Shown piece by piece: positions 51,435-60,442 of a stretch of 64,000 nucleotides of DNA. The notes beneath the pieces were generated by a model, which saw only the letters and a program-made list of their open reading frames with translations, ran no database searches and was not told where the DNA came from. The stretch comes from an uncultured Oscillospiraceae bacterium (GTDB lineage: Bacteria > Bacillota > Clostridia > Oscillospirales > Oscillospiraceae), in NCBI GenBank assembly GCA_934646005.1, contig CAKUED010000001.1, forward strand, positions 124,001-188,000, read 5' to 3'. The translations under genes were made by a program, and so were the position numbers. Every line of letters begins with the position of its first letter. Positions within the stretch are counted from its first letter, which is position 1.

Positions 51435-54404
51435 ATGAAAAAAACGTTAAGCAGACTGCTTGCCGCAGCCCTGGTTTTGGCAATGGTCTGCGCCATGATC
51501 CCGGCAGCGATGGCGGCTGTGACGGCGGTTTCGATCGGCACGGGTGACGTTGCCATGACCGTCGGTCAGGGCGAAAACATGACAGTTACTTATACGTCAT
51601 CGGATGCTGCCGATGACAAGACCATCGTATGGAAGGCGTACGACGCGGCAACGGACGGCACGGAAGTGACCGATGTCGTCGCGTTCGTCCCGAATAACGC
51701 AGAAACCACAACCGTGAGTGCTCTCAAGATCGGTACAGTCTATGTTCAGGCATCGGTCGGCGACGTTGCAAGTGTGCGCCGTAAGGTCGATGTGAAGTGC
51801 TGCACGCTTGCGGGCTGCACCTGCGCGACGCACGCGGCTGGCACTGCCTGCACCTGCGCTGCCTGCACTGCCGTTCAGAGCATCACCGCCAGCAAGACCA
51901 CTCTTGCGCTCACCGCTGGCACAGACGAAGCTGTAACGTTTACCGCCAACTACGCGGCGTGCTCGCAGAAGGCAGCGGCGGCTGTTGCGGCGACTGACCT
52001 GAACTTCGTTTCGAGTGCTCCGGCAGTTGCAACGTTTGATGTGGCTACCGGCAAGATCAAGGCAGTCGCTGACGGTACGGCAAAGATTACCGCTTCGCTG
52101 AAGACAAACTCGAATGTCTATGCGACTATTGACGTTACGGTTTCCTCGATCGTCGTTTCTGGCATCACCGCCGCAAGCAACAGAACCTATACCAAGGGTG
52201 ACGCGGCTGCTGCCCTGACGGTGACTGTGACCCCCGCCGGTACTTACACCTATCAGTGGTACAAAGCCAACGGCGCGTCCGCTGGGAATGTCGGCACGGC
52301 GATCACGACCGCTAACACCAACACCTACACCCCGAGCACGGCGGCTGTGGATGATAGCTGGTATTACTGCAAGGTCACGTCCAACGGCGTGAGCGTGGAT
52401 TCTGCCCGCGCACACATTCAGGTCGTTGAGCCTGCCTATACCATCACCCTGACCAAGTCCCCGACGGGCACGGTCGAGATCGACGATTCCGTCGCGCTGA
52501 CCGCGAGGGTCGTGAAGAAGAGCGACGGCAGCAACGCTACTGGCACGGTCACGTTCTCCGCGAGCGGCTCGGCTGTTACCCTCAGCGCTTCCTCCGCGGC
52601 GCTCACCAACGGCACTGCCGCCATCACGGCGTATGCCTCCAAGGCTGGCAGCAGCACCGTCACCGCAACGTACAGCTCCGGCAGTACGAGCTACACCGCG
52701 AGCGTCTCCATCACCGTTGCGGAGGCGACCTCCGGCGACGTTGAGTACTATGTCGATGCCGAAGAGACCGTCGAGCTGGACGAGAGCGATTTCCAGGACT
52801 TCTTTGAAAAGACCTACAAGAACGGCGAGCTGAGCTATGTGACGTTCTCCACCGGCAGCGCCAAGAACTACGGCACGAGCAGCTACGGCTACCTGTACGA
52901 GAGCAGCGAGCGGCGCGCCGACAAGGTCCAGTCCAGCGTCAAGTATTACTACAATACCACCAGCAATAACGATCTCAACTCGATCGAGTTCCGCGCCGGT
53001 ACGAGGTCTACGGCATACACTGTGACCGTTCCCTTCACCGCTCGCGGCGAGGATAAGAACGGTCGCGACCGCAGCCTGTCCGGCACGCTGACGATCCGTG
53101 TCAACGATGGCGGCAAGTCCAGCGGCGACATCACCTACTACGTCTCCTCCGAAGAGACCGTCTCCCTGAGCGAGGACGATTTCCAGAGCTTCTTTGCAGA
53201 TAAGTTCTCGAACGGCGATCTGGAATATGTGAAGTTCACCGTCGGCGACGCCACCAACTACGGCACGAGCTCCTACGGCTATCTGTACGAATCCGACGCG
53301 GCGAAGGCCTCCAAGGTCTCCGGCAGCACCAGGTTCTACTATGACGCGGGCAGCAAGCAGGACGATCTGGACGCGGTCGTGTTCACCGCGGGCACGAGAA
53401 CGAATGCCTACACCGTGAAGATCCCCTTCACCGCCACCGGCAAGTATAGGAATGCGACCCGCAGCGTGGACGGCACGCTCGTGATCGAGGTCAATGACCG
53501 CACCAGCGTCACCATCACCACCGACGGCGCGACGTTTGATGAGCTCAAGCTCGTCAAGGCGCTCACCCCGAAGAATGTTTCCAGCTCCAAGCTGGACAGC
53601 TACTATGTCCAGTTCACCAAGGTCACCGGCGGCACGCTGTATGACTACTACAAGACCGCGACGAACAACGAGCAGTGGAGCCGCCGTGACCAGTTCTACT
53701 TCAACGCAGGCTCCGACCAGTACGCTCTGGGCGACGTGTTCTTCCTGCCGAAGTCCACGGTCAAGACTGCGGAACTCAGCTACACCATCTACCGCGAGAG
53801 CGGCAAGAACGCCATCGAGGTCGATAAGGGCAAGATCGTCTTTAAGGTCGAGCAGGCGAAGGTCACCGTCACCTTCAATGACATCCCCGCGAACGTGAAG
53901 TCGTGGGCTGGCGATGCCATCGAGTACATGGCGAAGCAGGGCTACGTCGGCGGCACCGGCAGCAAGACCTTCAGCCCGAACGCCAACATGAGCCGCGCGA
54001 TGCTCGTCACCGTGCTGTACCGTATGGCTGGCGAGCCGAGCGTGTCCGGCATTGCCAACCCGTTCAAGGATGTCGTCAAGGGCACTTACTACTACAACGC
54101 TGTCCTGTGGGCGTACAACAAGGGCATTGTCACCGGCAAGGGCGCTGACAAGTTCGCTCCGAACGATAACGTCAGCCGTCAGGAGATCGCTGCGTTCATC
54201 TACCGCTACGCCGGCAAGCCCACCGCAACGGGCACGCTGACCGGCTTCAGCGACTACGCCAAGGTCTCCGGCTATGCGACGGACGCCATGAAGTGGGCGA
54301 CTCGCAACGAGATCATCACCGGCATCGGCGGCAAGCTCGTCCCGACCGCTGCGGCAACCCGCGCGCAGGTCGTAGCGATGCTGTACCGCTACCTCAACGC
54401 CTGA
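51435..54404 (+). CDS. Large S-layer-homology surface protein
   Basis: 989 residues. A signal peptide (MKKTLSRLLAAALVLAMVC) is followed by bacterial Ig-like domains. A cysteine-rich loop at about 121-146 has CC, CTC, CTC and C groups. Three tandem units of about 130 residues follow, beginning YYVDAEETVELDESDFQDFF near 436, a second near 565, and a degenerate third. Three SLH domains (about 816-989) end the protein and should bind the secondary cell-wall polymer. The gene has its own promoter and a strong terminator. It is probably an S-layer or adhesin component; codon use is neighbour-like. Confidence 0.88.
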   Translation: MKKTLSRLLAAALVLAMVCAMIPAAMAAVTAVSIGTGDVAMTVGQGENMTVTYTSSDAADDKTIVWKAYDAATDGTEVTDVVAFVPNNAETTTVSALKIGTVYVQASVGDVASVRRKVDVKCCTLAGCTCATHAAGTACTCAACTAVQSITASKTTLALTAGTDEAVTFTANYAACSQKAAAAVAATDLNFVSSAPAVATFDVATGKIKAVADGTAKITASLKTNSNVYATIDVTVSSIVVSGITAASNRTYTKGDAAAALTVTVTPAGTYTYQWYKANGASAGNVGTAITTANTNTYTPSTAAVDDSWYYCKVTSNGVSVDSARAHIQVVEPAYTITLTKSPTGTVEIDDSVALTARVVKKSDGSNATGTVTFSASGSAVTLSASSAALTNGTAAITAYASKAGSSTVTATYSSGSTSYTASVSITVAEATSGDVEYYVDAEETVELDESDFQDFFEKTYKNGELSYVTFSTGSAKNYGTSSYGYLYESSERRADKVQSSVKYYYNTTSNNDLNSIEFRAGTRSTAYTVTVPFTARGEDKNGRDRSLSGTLTIRVNDGGKSSGDITYYVSSEETVSLSEDDFQSFFADKFSNGDLEYVKFTVGDATNYGTSSYGYLYESDAAKASKVSGSTRFYYDAGSKQDDLDAVVFTAGTRTNAYTVKIPFTATGKYRNATRSVDGTLVIEVNDRTSVTITTDGATFDELKLVKALTPKNVSSSKLDSYYVQFTKVTGGTLYDYYKTATNNEQWSRRDQFYFNAGSDQYALGDVFFLPKSTVKTAELSYTIYRESGKNAIEVDKGKIVFKVEQAKVTVTFNDIPANVKSWAGDAIEYMAKQGYVGGTGSKTFSPNANMSRAMLVTVLYRMAGEPSVSGIANPFKDVVKGTYYYNAVLWAYNKGIVTGKGADKFAPNDNVSRQEIAAFIYRYAGKPTATGTLTGFSDYAKVSGYATDAMKWATRNEIITGIGGKLVPTAAATRAQVVAMLYRYLNA

Positions 54405-54419
54405 GCAATTTGAAAATCA

Positions 54420-54452
54420 GCCCGCCGTCCAAAACGGACGGCGGGCGTTTTC
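54420..54452 (+). terminator. Rho-independent terminator
   Basis: GCCCGCCGTCC-AAAAC-GGACGGCGGGC followed by GTTTTCT. Confidence 0.92.
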
Positions 54453-54464
54453 TCTGTGCGCCAC

Positions 54465-54493
54465 TTGACGCAGGCTGCGAGGGATGGTAAAAT
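54465..54493 (+). promoter_or_regulatory. Promoter of tRNA-Leu
   Basis: TTGACG and TAAAAT, 17-bp spacer, ten bases before the tRNA. Confidence 0.85.
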
Positions 54494-54503
54494 ACACAGG
54501 TAC

Positions 54504-54589
54504 GCCGGCGTGGTGGAACAGGTAGACACAGGGGACTTAAAATCCCCCGGCATTGCGCCATACGGGTTCGATTCCCGTCGCCGGTACCA
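54504..54589 (+). tRNA. tRNA-Leu (anticodon TAA)
   Basis: The acceptor arm GCCGGCG/CGCCGGT, a long variable arm, anticodon loop CTTAAAA and encoded CCA are present. The 86-nt length is right for a class II tRNA. A terminator follows directly. Confidence 0.97.
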
Positions 54590-54624
54590 AAAAGCGGGAC
54601 GCTCACGAGAGCGCCCCGCTTTTT
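54590..54624 (+). terminator. Terminator of tRNA-Leu
   Basis: AAAAAGCGGG...CCCGCTTTTT stem with an inner CGCTC/GAGCG. Confidence 0.88.
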
Positions 54625-54678
54625 GATGCCGTGGACGGCGCAGAGAAACCGTCGTTCGACCGCCCGGATTTTCCCACA

Positions 54679-55186
54679 TCGTCGTAATGTAGGGGAGGGA
54701 CTTATCCCTCCCGTCTGTTGCAAATTTTGATGGTATTACCGATCGAGCCGTAGGGGCGGGGTTCTACCCCGCCCGCGCGGGATGCAATCACAAAATCGTA
54801 CAATGAACGGCAACAACGTAAAATCTCCGTAGGGGTCGATGCCCCGATCTCCCCGGCAGAACACAATTGCAAAATTGCAAACCCCATCGGCAAAATCGTA
54901 AAACGTCCTGTAGGGGCGGACGACCCTGTCCGCCCGTGGGGAAATCGCGGGTTTGCCGCAACGTATCGTAAAAACGGGTGTGCGTCGTGCGGGTCGATGT
55001 GGGCATCGACCCCTACAAACGTTGTGCGGATTCGCCGGTATGCATTCGTTTTTGCAGGTGCATACCGCCGGGCGGACAGAGGCGTCCGCCCCTACGGGTG
55101 CATACCGTTCCACATTGGTGCAGTCAAATTTCCAACACTGTGCCGCGCGGGCGGGGCAAGCCCTGCCCCTATGTTACGACGAAATG
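54679..55186. repeat. Mirror-symmetric hairpin array 4
   Basis: TCGTCGTAATGTAGGGG with a GGGAGGGACTTATCCCTCCC hairpin opens the array. GTAGGGGCGGGGTTCTACCCC, GTAGGGGTCGATGCCCCGAT and GTAGGGGCGGACGACCCTG follow. After the centre (about 54965) come inverted TCGATGTGGGCATCGACCCC, GGACAGAGGCGTCCGCCCC and GGCGGGGCAAGCCCTGCCCC, then ATGTTACGACGAAA. The left end differs from the right at the same base (TAATG/ATGTTA), so the two ends share a mutation or converge. Confidence 0.9.
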
Positions 55187-55202
55187 GGGCGACAGCCCAG
55201 AA

Positions 55203-55276
55203 TGGTGTGGGTTCTGATCCCTTCCGGGTTCGCTTCGCTCACCCACCTCCCCTTGGTCACCAAGGGGAGGCTTTGA
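55203..55276. repeat. REP-like unit, reverse copy of the one at 48300
   Basis: GATCCCTTCCGGGTTCGCTT followed by CACCCACCTCCCCTTGGTCA is a near-identical reverse complement of the left unit at 48300-48365. Confidence 0.85.
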
Positions 55277-55309
55277 TGCACTGCGTTTTGGGCGGTTCGG
55301 CTAAAATTA

Positions 55310-55342
55310 CCCCGCCCGCGGGAAGCGCGGGCGGGGGGTTGC
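55310..55342 (-). terminator. Terminator of the second S-layer-homology gene
   Basis: On the minus strand, CCCCGCCCGCG-CTTC-CCGCGGGCGGGG is followed by TAATTTT. Confidence 0.85.
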
Positions 55343-55353
55343 TGGTTTTTGCT

Positions 55354-58269
55354 TTACTTCAACAGGCTTGCCAGCCGATAGAGAATGGTTGCCGTTTGGG
55401 CGCGGGTGGCGGTGTTTTTGGGGAGGAGGTCGCCGTTCGCACCCTTCAGAAGTCCCGCGCCGCACGCCCACTGCATCGCTGGGAAGGCGTAGTCGGAAAT
55501 GCGCGTCGCGTCATTGTAGCTCAGGATGTTCGTGTCCTCGCCGACGCTGACGTCCAGCTTTTTGTACTGCGCGTAGCGGTGGAGGATCGCGGCGAGCTGC
55601 TCGCGGGTGATGCGGTCGTTCGGTCCGAACAGCCCGTCGCCGTAGCCGGTCACGATGCCGTGTTCAGCCGCCCACGCGACTGCCTTTTCGTAGTAGCTGC
55701 CGCGCGCTACGTCGTTAAACGGGTTCGCGGACGCGGCGGGCGAGCCCTCGAGCCGGTAGAGGATGGTGACGAGCTGGGCGCGGGTGCAGGCGCTGTGCGG
55801 GGCGAACAGTCCGCCGCCGACGCCGTCCATGATGCCCTGCTCCGCCGCCCATTCGACGGCGTCAAAGAAGTAATCGCCGCGCGCCACGTCGCCGAAGCTG
55901 CCGTACTGACCGCGCGGGGTGAACTCGGCGCGGATGGTCACGCCGCCGACCGGCATACGGAAGCTGTACCGGTTATCGCCCTCGTACTTGACGTCGATCT
56001 CGTCGCCGTTTCTGCCCACGACCGTCAGATCGCCCAGCTCATAGCCATCGTCGGGGCTTGCGGTGATGGTGACGGTCACACCGGCGGGCGCGGAGGGGCG
56101 GTTCACGGTGAGCCTGCCGTGCTTGCTCTGCTCGATGGTGACGGGGTGGGTCTGGCGCGAGTTCGACGGGAGGGCGGGGAACTCTGCCGTGATGACGCCG
56201 CTGCCAGCCGCGTTCGTGCAGACCGCGCCGTCTACCGTAAAGAAATTCTCCGGCACGCCGTCCAGCTTGTAGCCGTCCTTGGGCATGAGGGTGACGGTGG
56301 CGGTGTACTGCGTCCCGGCGGCAAACGCCGCGTCATTCGGCGACCATGTGACCGTGCCGGTGTACTGCTCGGTCTCCGTGATCGTGGTGACAGGCGTTTC
56401 GCCGGTGACCGGCACGGTCACCCCGTGAATATCCGGGATATTCACGATGGCCTTCTGAACAGCAAAATCGAGGTATACGGCTTCGTTCACTTTGCCGGTG
56501 TTGTCGGTGCTGTCGGTGATTTCCAGAATATCAAAGTAGCGACCAACGCCCAGACCGGCTTTGGGGCGGACGGTGACGGTCGCGCTCTCGTTCGGCGCAA
56601 GCACCGCCTGACCGTTTGCGCCAAAGGCGCTGCCAAGCGTCATTTCAAAATCGGTGGCAGGCGCGAGCGCGGGAGTCTTCATGGTCAGGCTCTGGTTGCC
56701 CGTGTTTTGGATCGTGACGGTCTGCGCGGTGATCTCATCGTAGCCGTAATCAGCAGTGCCGAAATCAATGTCCTCCGGGGATACACTGATCTTCCACGTC
56801 TTTTTGACGGCTTCCGCCGCGATGTGCAGCGCGCCGGTGATCTTTTCGGCGTGTACGGTGAGGCTGCCCGTCGCGGCATCGTAGTCGTAGTCCGACGCAG
56901 CCAGCGCCGTGCCGCCCACGGTGACGGTGATGTCCGCAGGGAGCATATATTGGTCCGCATCCGCCACGCTCAACGTGGTCGTGTATGCCGTGTCCTTTGC
57001 AACGTAGGGTGCGGTGTTGGTGGATGTGATGTTCGTGAGCGAGGCAGTCACCGCCACGGCATCGACATAGTATTTGGGATTGCCGGGACTGAGCAGGACA
57101 GGATTACTGGCATAATCCGTATATCGGTCGCCGTTGTACTGCTCGTTGATCATCCAGAAAGACCCCTCATCCGGGATGATATTCTTTGCAATTTTGACAA
57201 AGCCGCTGCTGCCGGTCACCTTGCCAAGGCGACCGTAGTGAGTGGTCACGCTGGAGTAGTTCGCCGTCAGCTTCGTAACGTAGGCAGAAATATATTCATG
57301 GTCGCCGGTCACTGCGCCTGTGTAGGCAAGGTAAAGGTATTCGCCGACATCGTAGGCGATCACGTCAAAGTTCCGGCGGTCGGGGTCGCGGAGCGTCAGT
57401 TTCCACTCATTCATCTCGACGGACGGGATCTCGGCAAGACTGCCCTCCGTACCCGTGGCAGACTTAACGCCGTCGGCGGCGGAGACAAGGGCAAAGCGCT
57501 CGTTGCTGGAATCCAGATACATTGCGGGGCGGACGTAGGCCCGGTACTCATTCGTTTGATCGTAGCCAATGCCGCCAGTTGGCATAATCGTAGTTGTTTG
57601 AATACCATCAAAGGTTGCATACGAGCGCAGCCAATATGTTCGCCCGAAACCAGGGCTGGAAAACGGTCCCGCCGCAAGTGAGGCTCCGTTAGTAAACCCA
57701 TACTCTGCCTTGCTGATCTCCTTTATCGAAGGGGCGAATACATAGTCATCCTGAAGCGTGCCGGTTTGGTAAGCAAACGGCGGTCCGGGGTTAGGATTCG
57801 GAATTAAAAATTGGCTTGACGCCTCGCTTGTTGAACGGATCAGAGCGCGCTCGGCAGGTGTAAAGGCACGGCTATAGAAGGTGTCCTTACACCACGTTTG
57901 CACATCGCTTCCCTGCCAGAGATGGCGGTCCACCTTATTTGGCGGATTAAACGGTATGTGACCGTTCCAGCCCTCGTCCGGCTCTGGGATCAGACACTCG
58001 TCCGCCAGAAGAAACAGTTTACTTCCTGTGCTGGTTTCATCCTGAACGTCCAGTACGCGCCATTTGATGGGCTTGCCGCCCCACTTACCGAAATAGACGT
58101 AATGATACTCGTTGTTGACATCATAAGGCTGGACGCCCTGGCTGTCGCTGTTATGGTAGCGCAGGCGTGACATCATTCCGGGCTGCACAGCCGCCGCACT
58201 CGCTGCCGCGGGCAGCAGCCCGATGCACAGCACCAGCGCCAGCAGCAGGCTCAAAAATCGCTTTTTCAT
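55354..58269 (-). CDS. S-layer-homology protein with DUF6273-like N-terminus
   Basis: 971 residues from the ATG at MKKRFLSLL after GAGGAGG. A signal peptide ends near ASAAA. The DUF6273-like region (about 45-280) has WRVLDVQ and LFLLADECL. Ig-like and Hydin/SPD-2-like strands (about 490-600, YDEITAQTVTIQNTGNQSL) and a bacterial-repeat domain (about 730-800) follow. Three SLH domains (about 805-971) end it. It is secreted and wall-attached. The large opposite-strand frame across it is a shadow. Together with the plus-strand gene it forms a convergent S-layer pair. Confidence 0.88.
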   Translation of the reverse strand: MKKRFLSLLLALVLCIGLLPAAASAAAVQPGMMSRLRYHNSDSQGVQPYDVNNEYHYVYFGKWGGKPIKWRVLDVQDETSTGSKLFLLADECLIPEPDEGWNGHIPFNPPNKVDRHLWQGSDVQTWCKDTFYSRAFTPAERALIRSTSEASSQFLIPNPNPGPPFAYQTGTLQDDYVFAPSIKEISKAEYGFTNGASLAAGPFSSPGFGRTYWLRSYATFDGIQTTTIMPTGGIGYDQTNEYRAYVRPAMYLDSSNERFALVSAADGVKSATGTEGSLAEIPSVEMNEWKLTLRDPDRRNFDVIAYDVGEYLYLAYTGAVTGDHEYISAYVTKLTANYSSVTTHYGRLGKVTGSSGFVKIAKNIIPDEGSFWMINEQYNGDRYTDYASNPVLLSPGNPKYYVDAVAVTASLTNITSTNTAPYVAKDTAYTTTLSVADADQYMLPADITVTVGGTALAASDYDYDAATGSLTVHAEKITGALHIAAEAVKKTWKISVSPEDIDFGTADYGYDEITAQTVTIQNTGNQSLTMKTPALAPATDFEMTLGSAFGANGQAVLAPNESATVTVRPKAGLGVGRYFDILEITDSTDNTGKVNEAVYLDFAVQKAIVNIPDIHGVTVPVTGETPVTTITETEQYTGTVTWSPNDAAFAAGTQYTATVTLMPKDGYKLDGVPENFFTVDGAVCTNAAGSGVITAEFPALPSNSRQTHPVTIEQSKHGRLTVNRPSAPAGVTVTITASPDDGYELGDLTVVGRNGDEIDVKYEGDNRYSFRMPVGGVTIRAEFTPRGQYGSFGDVARGDYFFDAVEWAAEQGIMDGVGGGLFAPHSACTRAQLVTILYRLEGSPAASANPFNDVARGSYYEKAVAWAAEHGIVTGYGDGLFGPNDRITREQLAAILHRYAQYKKLDVSVGEDTNILSYNDATRISDYAFPAMQWACGAGLLKGANGDLLPKNTATRAQTATILYRLASLLK

Positions 58270-58300
58270 CGTTATCCTCCTCAAGTTATTTATCACTTTC

Positions 58301-58329
58301 AGTTTATAGGACGGACGGAAAAATGTCAA
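58301..58329 (-). promoter_or_regulatory. Promoter of the second S-layer-homology gene
   Basis: TTGACA and TAAACT on the minus strand, 17-bp spacer; the -10 matches that of the first S-layer-homology gene. Confidence 0.75.
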
Positions 58330-58363
58330 TCGCCCGAAAGTATGATACGCTTATGAAAATGCG

Positions 58364-58400
58364 AAAAACCGCGGGCTTCCCGGCTGGAAGCCCGCGTTTT
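58364..58400 (-). terminator. Terminator of the Bce-type permease gene
   Basis: CGCGGGCTTCC-AGCCG-GGAAGCCCGCG on the minus strand with a GTTTTTCG tail. TTTT also follows on the plus side. Confidence 0.85.
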
Positions 58401-58405
58401 GGAGC

Positions 58406-60442
58406 TTATTCGTGCTCGGCGTCGCTGACGATGGCGAAGTACGCCGACGACGTGGCGCGGTAGATGATGGCGTAGATGACGGCGAAGAACACGAACGAGA
58501 GCGCCGTGACCGTGGCAAACAGGGCGGCATTTTGCAGCCCGAAGAGCGTGAGCACCTTGCGCACCATCGGGAAGGCGAACACGAGGTGCACGCCCGCCAG
58601 CCCCAGCGGCAGGAAAAAGACCGTGAGGAGCTGCGAATCAATGCTGCGGCGAATTTCGCGGCGCGTCATGCCGATGCTCTGCATGATGGCAAAGCGCGCC
58701 TGATCCTCGTAGCCCTCGGAGACCTGCTTGTAGTAGATGATGAGCACCGCCGCGAACGTGAACACAACGCTCAAAAGCGCGCCGAGGAAGAAGAGGCTGC
58801 CGAATGTGGCGAAAAAGTCGTCCTTGTTCGACGCGCGGCTCTGCACATCGTAGCCGTAGGCTTTGCCGTCGTTTGAGTTTTCAAAAAGCGTGTCGCGCAG
58901 TCCGCCGTCACGATCCAGCAGCGCGATCTGACCGTCCTCGGAAAGCCCGGTGTCGAACTGATACGTCCAGCGCGTGGTCAGAAGCGGCTTGCCGCTGTCG
59001 TCCTGCAAGGCGTAGAGCGGCGCGAGCGCCGCCTGCGGATCGTCCACGACCAGCATCAGCGTGGGCACGCTCTCCATGCTCGACGGGCTGAAGGGGAAGT
59101 CCGCCGGGGCGATGTGCTCGGCAATGCGGAAGGTGCAGACGGTCTCAAAGCGGATCGTATCGCTGCGGTAAGTCGTATGGTGCGCGCAGAGCAGCACCTC
59201 ACCGTTCCCCAGCACCCGGTTTTCGCCGGTGGCGGCGTTGTAGTCAGACAGCGGGATCAATTCAAAGCCGCACAGCGAACCGCTCGTGCCATAGCCCGCG
59301 ACGAGCTGTGCGTCCTCGCCGCGAAGATTGCCATATACGCGCGCGCAGCGGTAGTCGAGCGCGTCCTGCGGCGTGACGCCGGTTTCTTGCAGCATCTTAT
59401 CCAGCGCCGCACGCACCTGCGGGACGGTGTCGTCCGTGAGCTGCTGCGGCTCGCGCAGCCAGAGCGTGATGTCCTCCTCGCGCGGGTAGCGCGTTTTGAG
59501 GGCGTCATCCGCGCCGAAATACAGGCTCGCCGTGGAGCTGAGCATGACGAGCACCATCGTCGCCAGAATGCAGATCGAGGCAAGCCCCGCGCCGTTGCGC
59601 TTCATGCGGTAGGTCATGGACGAGACGGAGACGAAATGGTCCGCGCGGTAATAATACCGCCGGTTCTTTTGCAGCGCGCGGCACAGCACGACCGAGCCGC
59701 TGATGAGCAGCAGGAACGTTGCGAAAATGACCAGTAGCACCGCGATGAAGAACCAGAACAGCGCGCTCACGGGATCGGCGACTGTGACGGCGACGTAATA
59801 CGCCGCACCCAGCAGAGCCACGCCGAGCACGCCCAGAAGCCAGTTTGCCTTGGGCGGCTTTTCGCCCGCGCTCTCGCTGCGCAGCAGCGCGATCGCCGAG
59901 GAAAAGCGTACCTGCCGCAGCGCGTTCAGAAATAGCAGCGCGAAAATGACGGCAAACACGACCGCCGTGCGCGCGAGCGCCGGGACGCTGACGGAGAACG
60001 CGAACGTTACGCCGCTTTGCAGGAGCTTCAGCAGCGCCAGCTCCACGAGCTTGGAAAGCAGCACGCCCAGCGCCAGCCCCGCCGCCAGCGCGATGAGGGC
60101 GGTGATGAGCGTCTCCCAGAACAAAATTACGCCGATGTGGCGCTTTTCCATGCCGAGAATATTATAAAGCCCAAATTCCTTTTTGCGCCGCCGGATGAGA
60201 AACGCGTTGGTGTAAAACAGGAAAATGCAGGAGAACACCGCGATGACCCAACTGCCGAACTCCATCGCCATGCACGCCGTGTAGCCGCCGCGCGCGGAAT
60301 AGACGAGCGGGCTTTGCGCCAGGAACGTGATGATGTAGAGCATGGCGACCATGCCGATGCAGGCGAGAATGTAGGGCGTGTAGAGGCGCTTATTTTTGCG
60401 GATGCCGTCCATCGCCAGCTTTGGGAAAAATTCCAGCTTCAT
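58406..60442 (-). CDS. BceB-type FtsX-like ABC permease
   Basis: 678 residues with about ten membrane helices. An extracellular domain of roughly 200 residues sits between helices 7 and 8 (about 310-540). This is the layout of BceB-type permeases, which detect and remove antimicrobial peptides from lipid II-cycle targets and signal to the BceS kinase. The start overlaps the ATPase by four bases. No signal peptide; helix 1 begins at about 18. The substrate peptide is unknown. Confidence 0.9.
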   Translation of the reverse strand: MKLEFFPKLAMDGIRKNKRLYTPYILACIGMVAMLYIITFLAQSPLVYSARGGYTACMAMEFGSWVIAVFSCIFLFYTNAFLIRRRKKEFGLYNILGMEKRHIGVILFWETLITALIALAAGLALGVLLSKLVELALLKLLQSGVTFAFSVSVPALARTAVVFAVIFALLFLNALRQVRFSSAIALLRSESAGEKPPKANWLLGVLGVALLGAAYYVAVTVADPVSALFWFFIAVLLVIFATFLLLISGSVVLCRALQKNRRYYYRADHFVSVSSMTYRMKRNGAGLASICILATMVLVMLSSTASLYFGADDALKTRYPREEDITLWLREPQQLTDDTVPQVRAALDKMLQETGVTPQDALDYRCARVYGNLRGEDAQLVAGYGTSGSLCGFELIPLSDYNAATGENRVLGNGEVLLCAHHTTYRSDTIRFETVCTFRIAEHIAPADFPFSPSSMESVPTLMLVVDDPQAALAPLYALQDDSGKPLLTTRWTYQFDTGLSEDGQIALLDRDGGLRDTLFENSNDGKAYGYDVQSRASNKDDFFATFGSLFFLGALLSVVFTFAAVLIIYYKQVSEGYEDQARFAIMQSIGMTRREIRRSIDSQLLTVFFLPLGLAGVHLVFAFPMVRKVLTLFGLQNAALFATVTALSFVFFAVIYAIIYRATSSAYFAIVSDAEHE

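Noticed and set aside
54679..55186. Insertion sequence
   Set aside because: No transposase or internal frame of meaningful composition; boundaries are parts of hairpin modules and no target duplication was seen.
54997..57681. An 894-codon open frame on the plus strand
   Set aside because: It crosses a repeat array and then runs antisense to the SLH protein, whose signal peptide, domains, promoter and terminator are all coherent on the minus strand.
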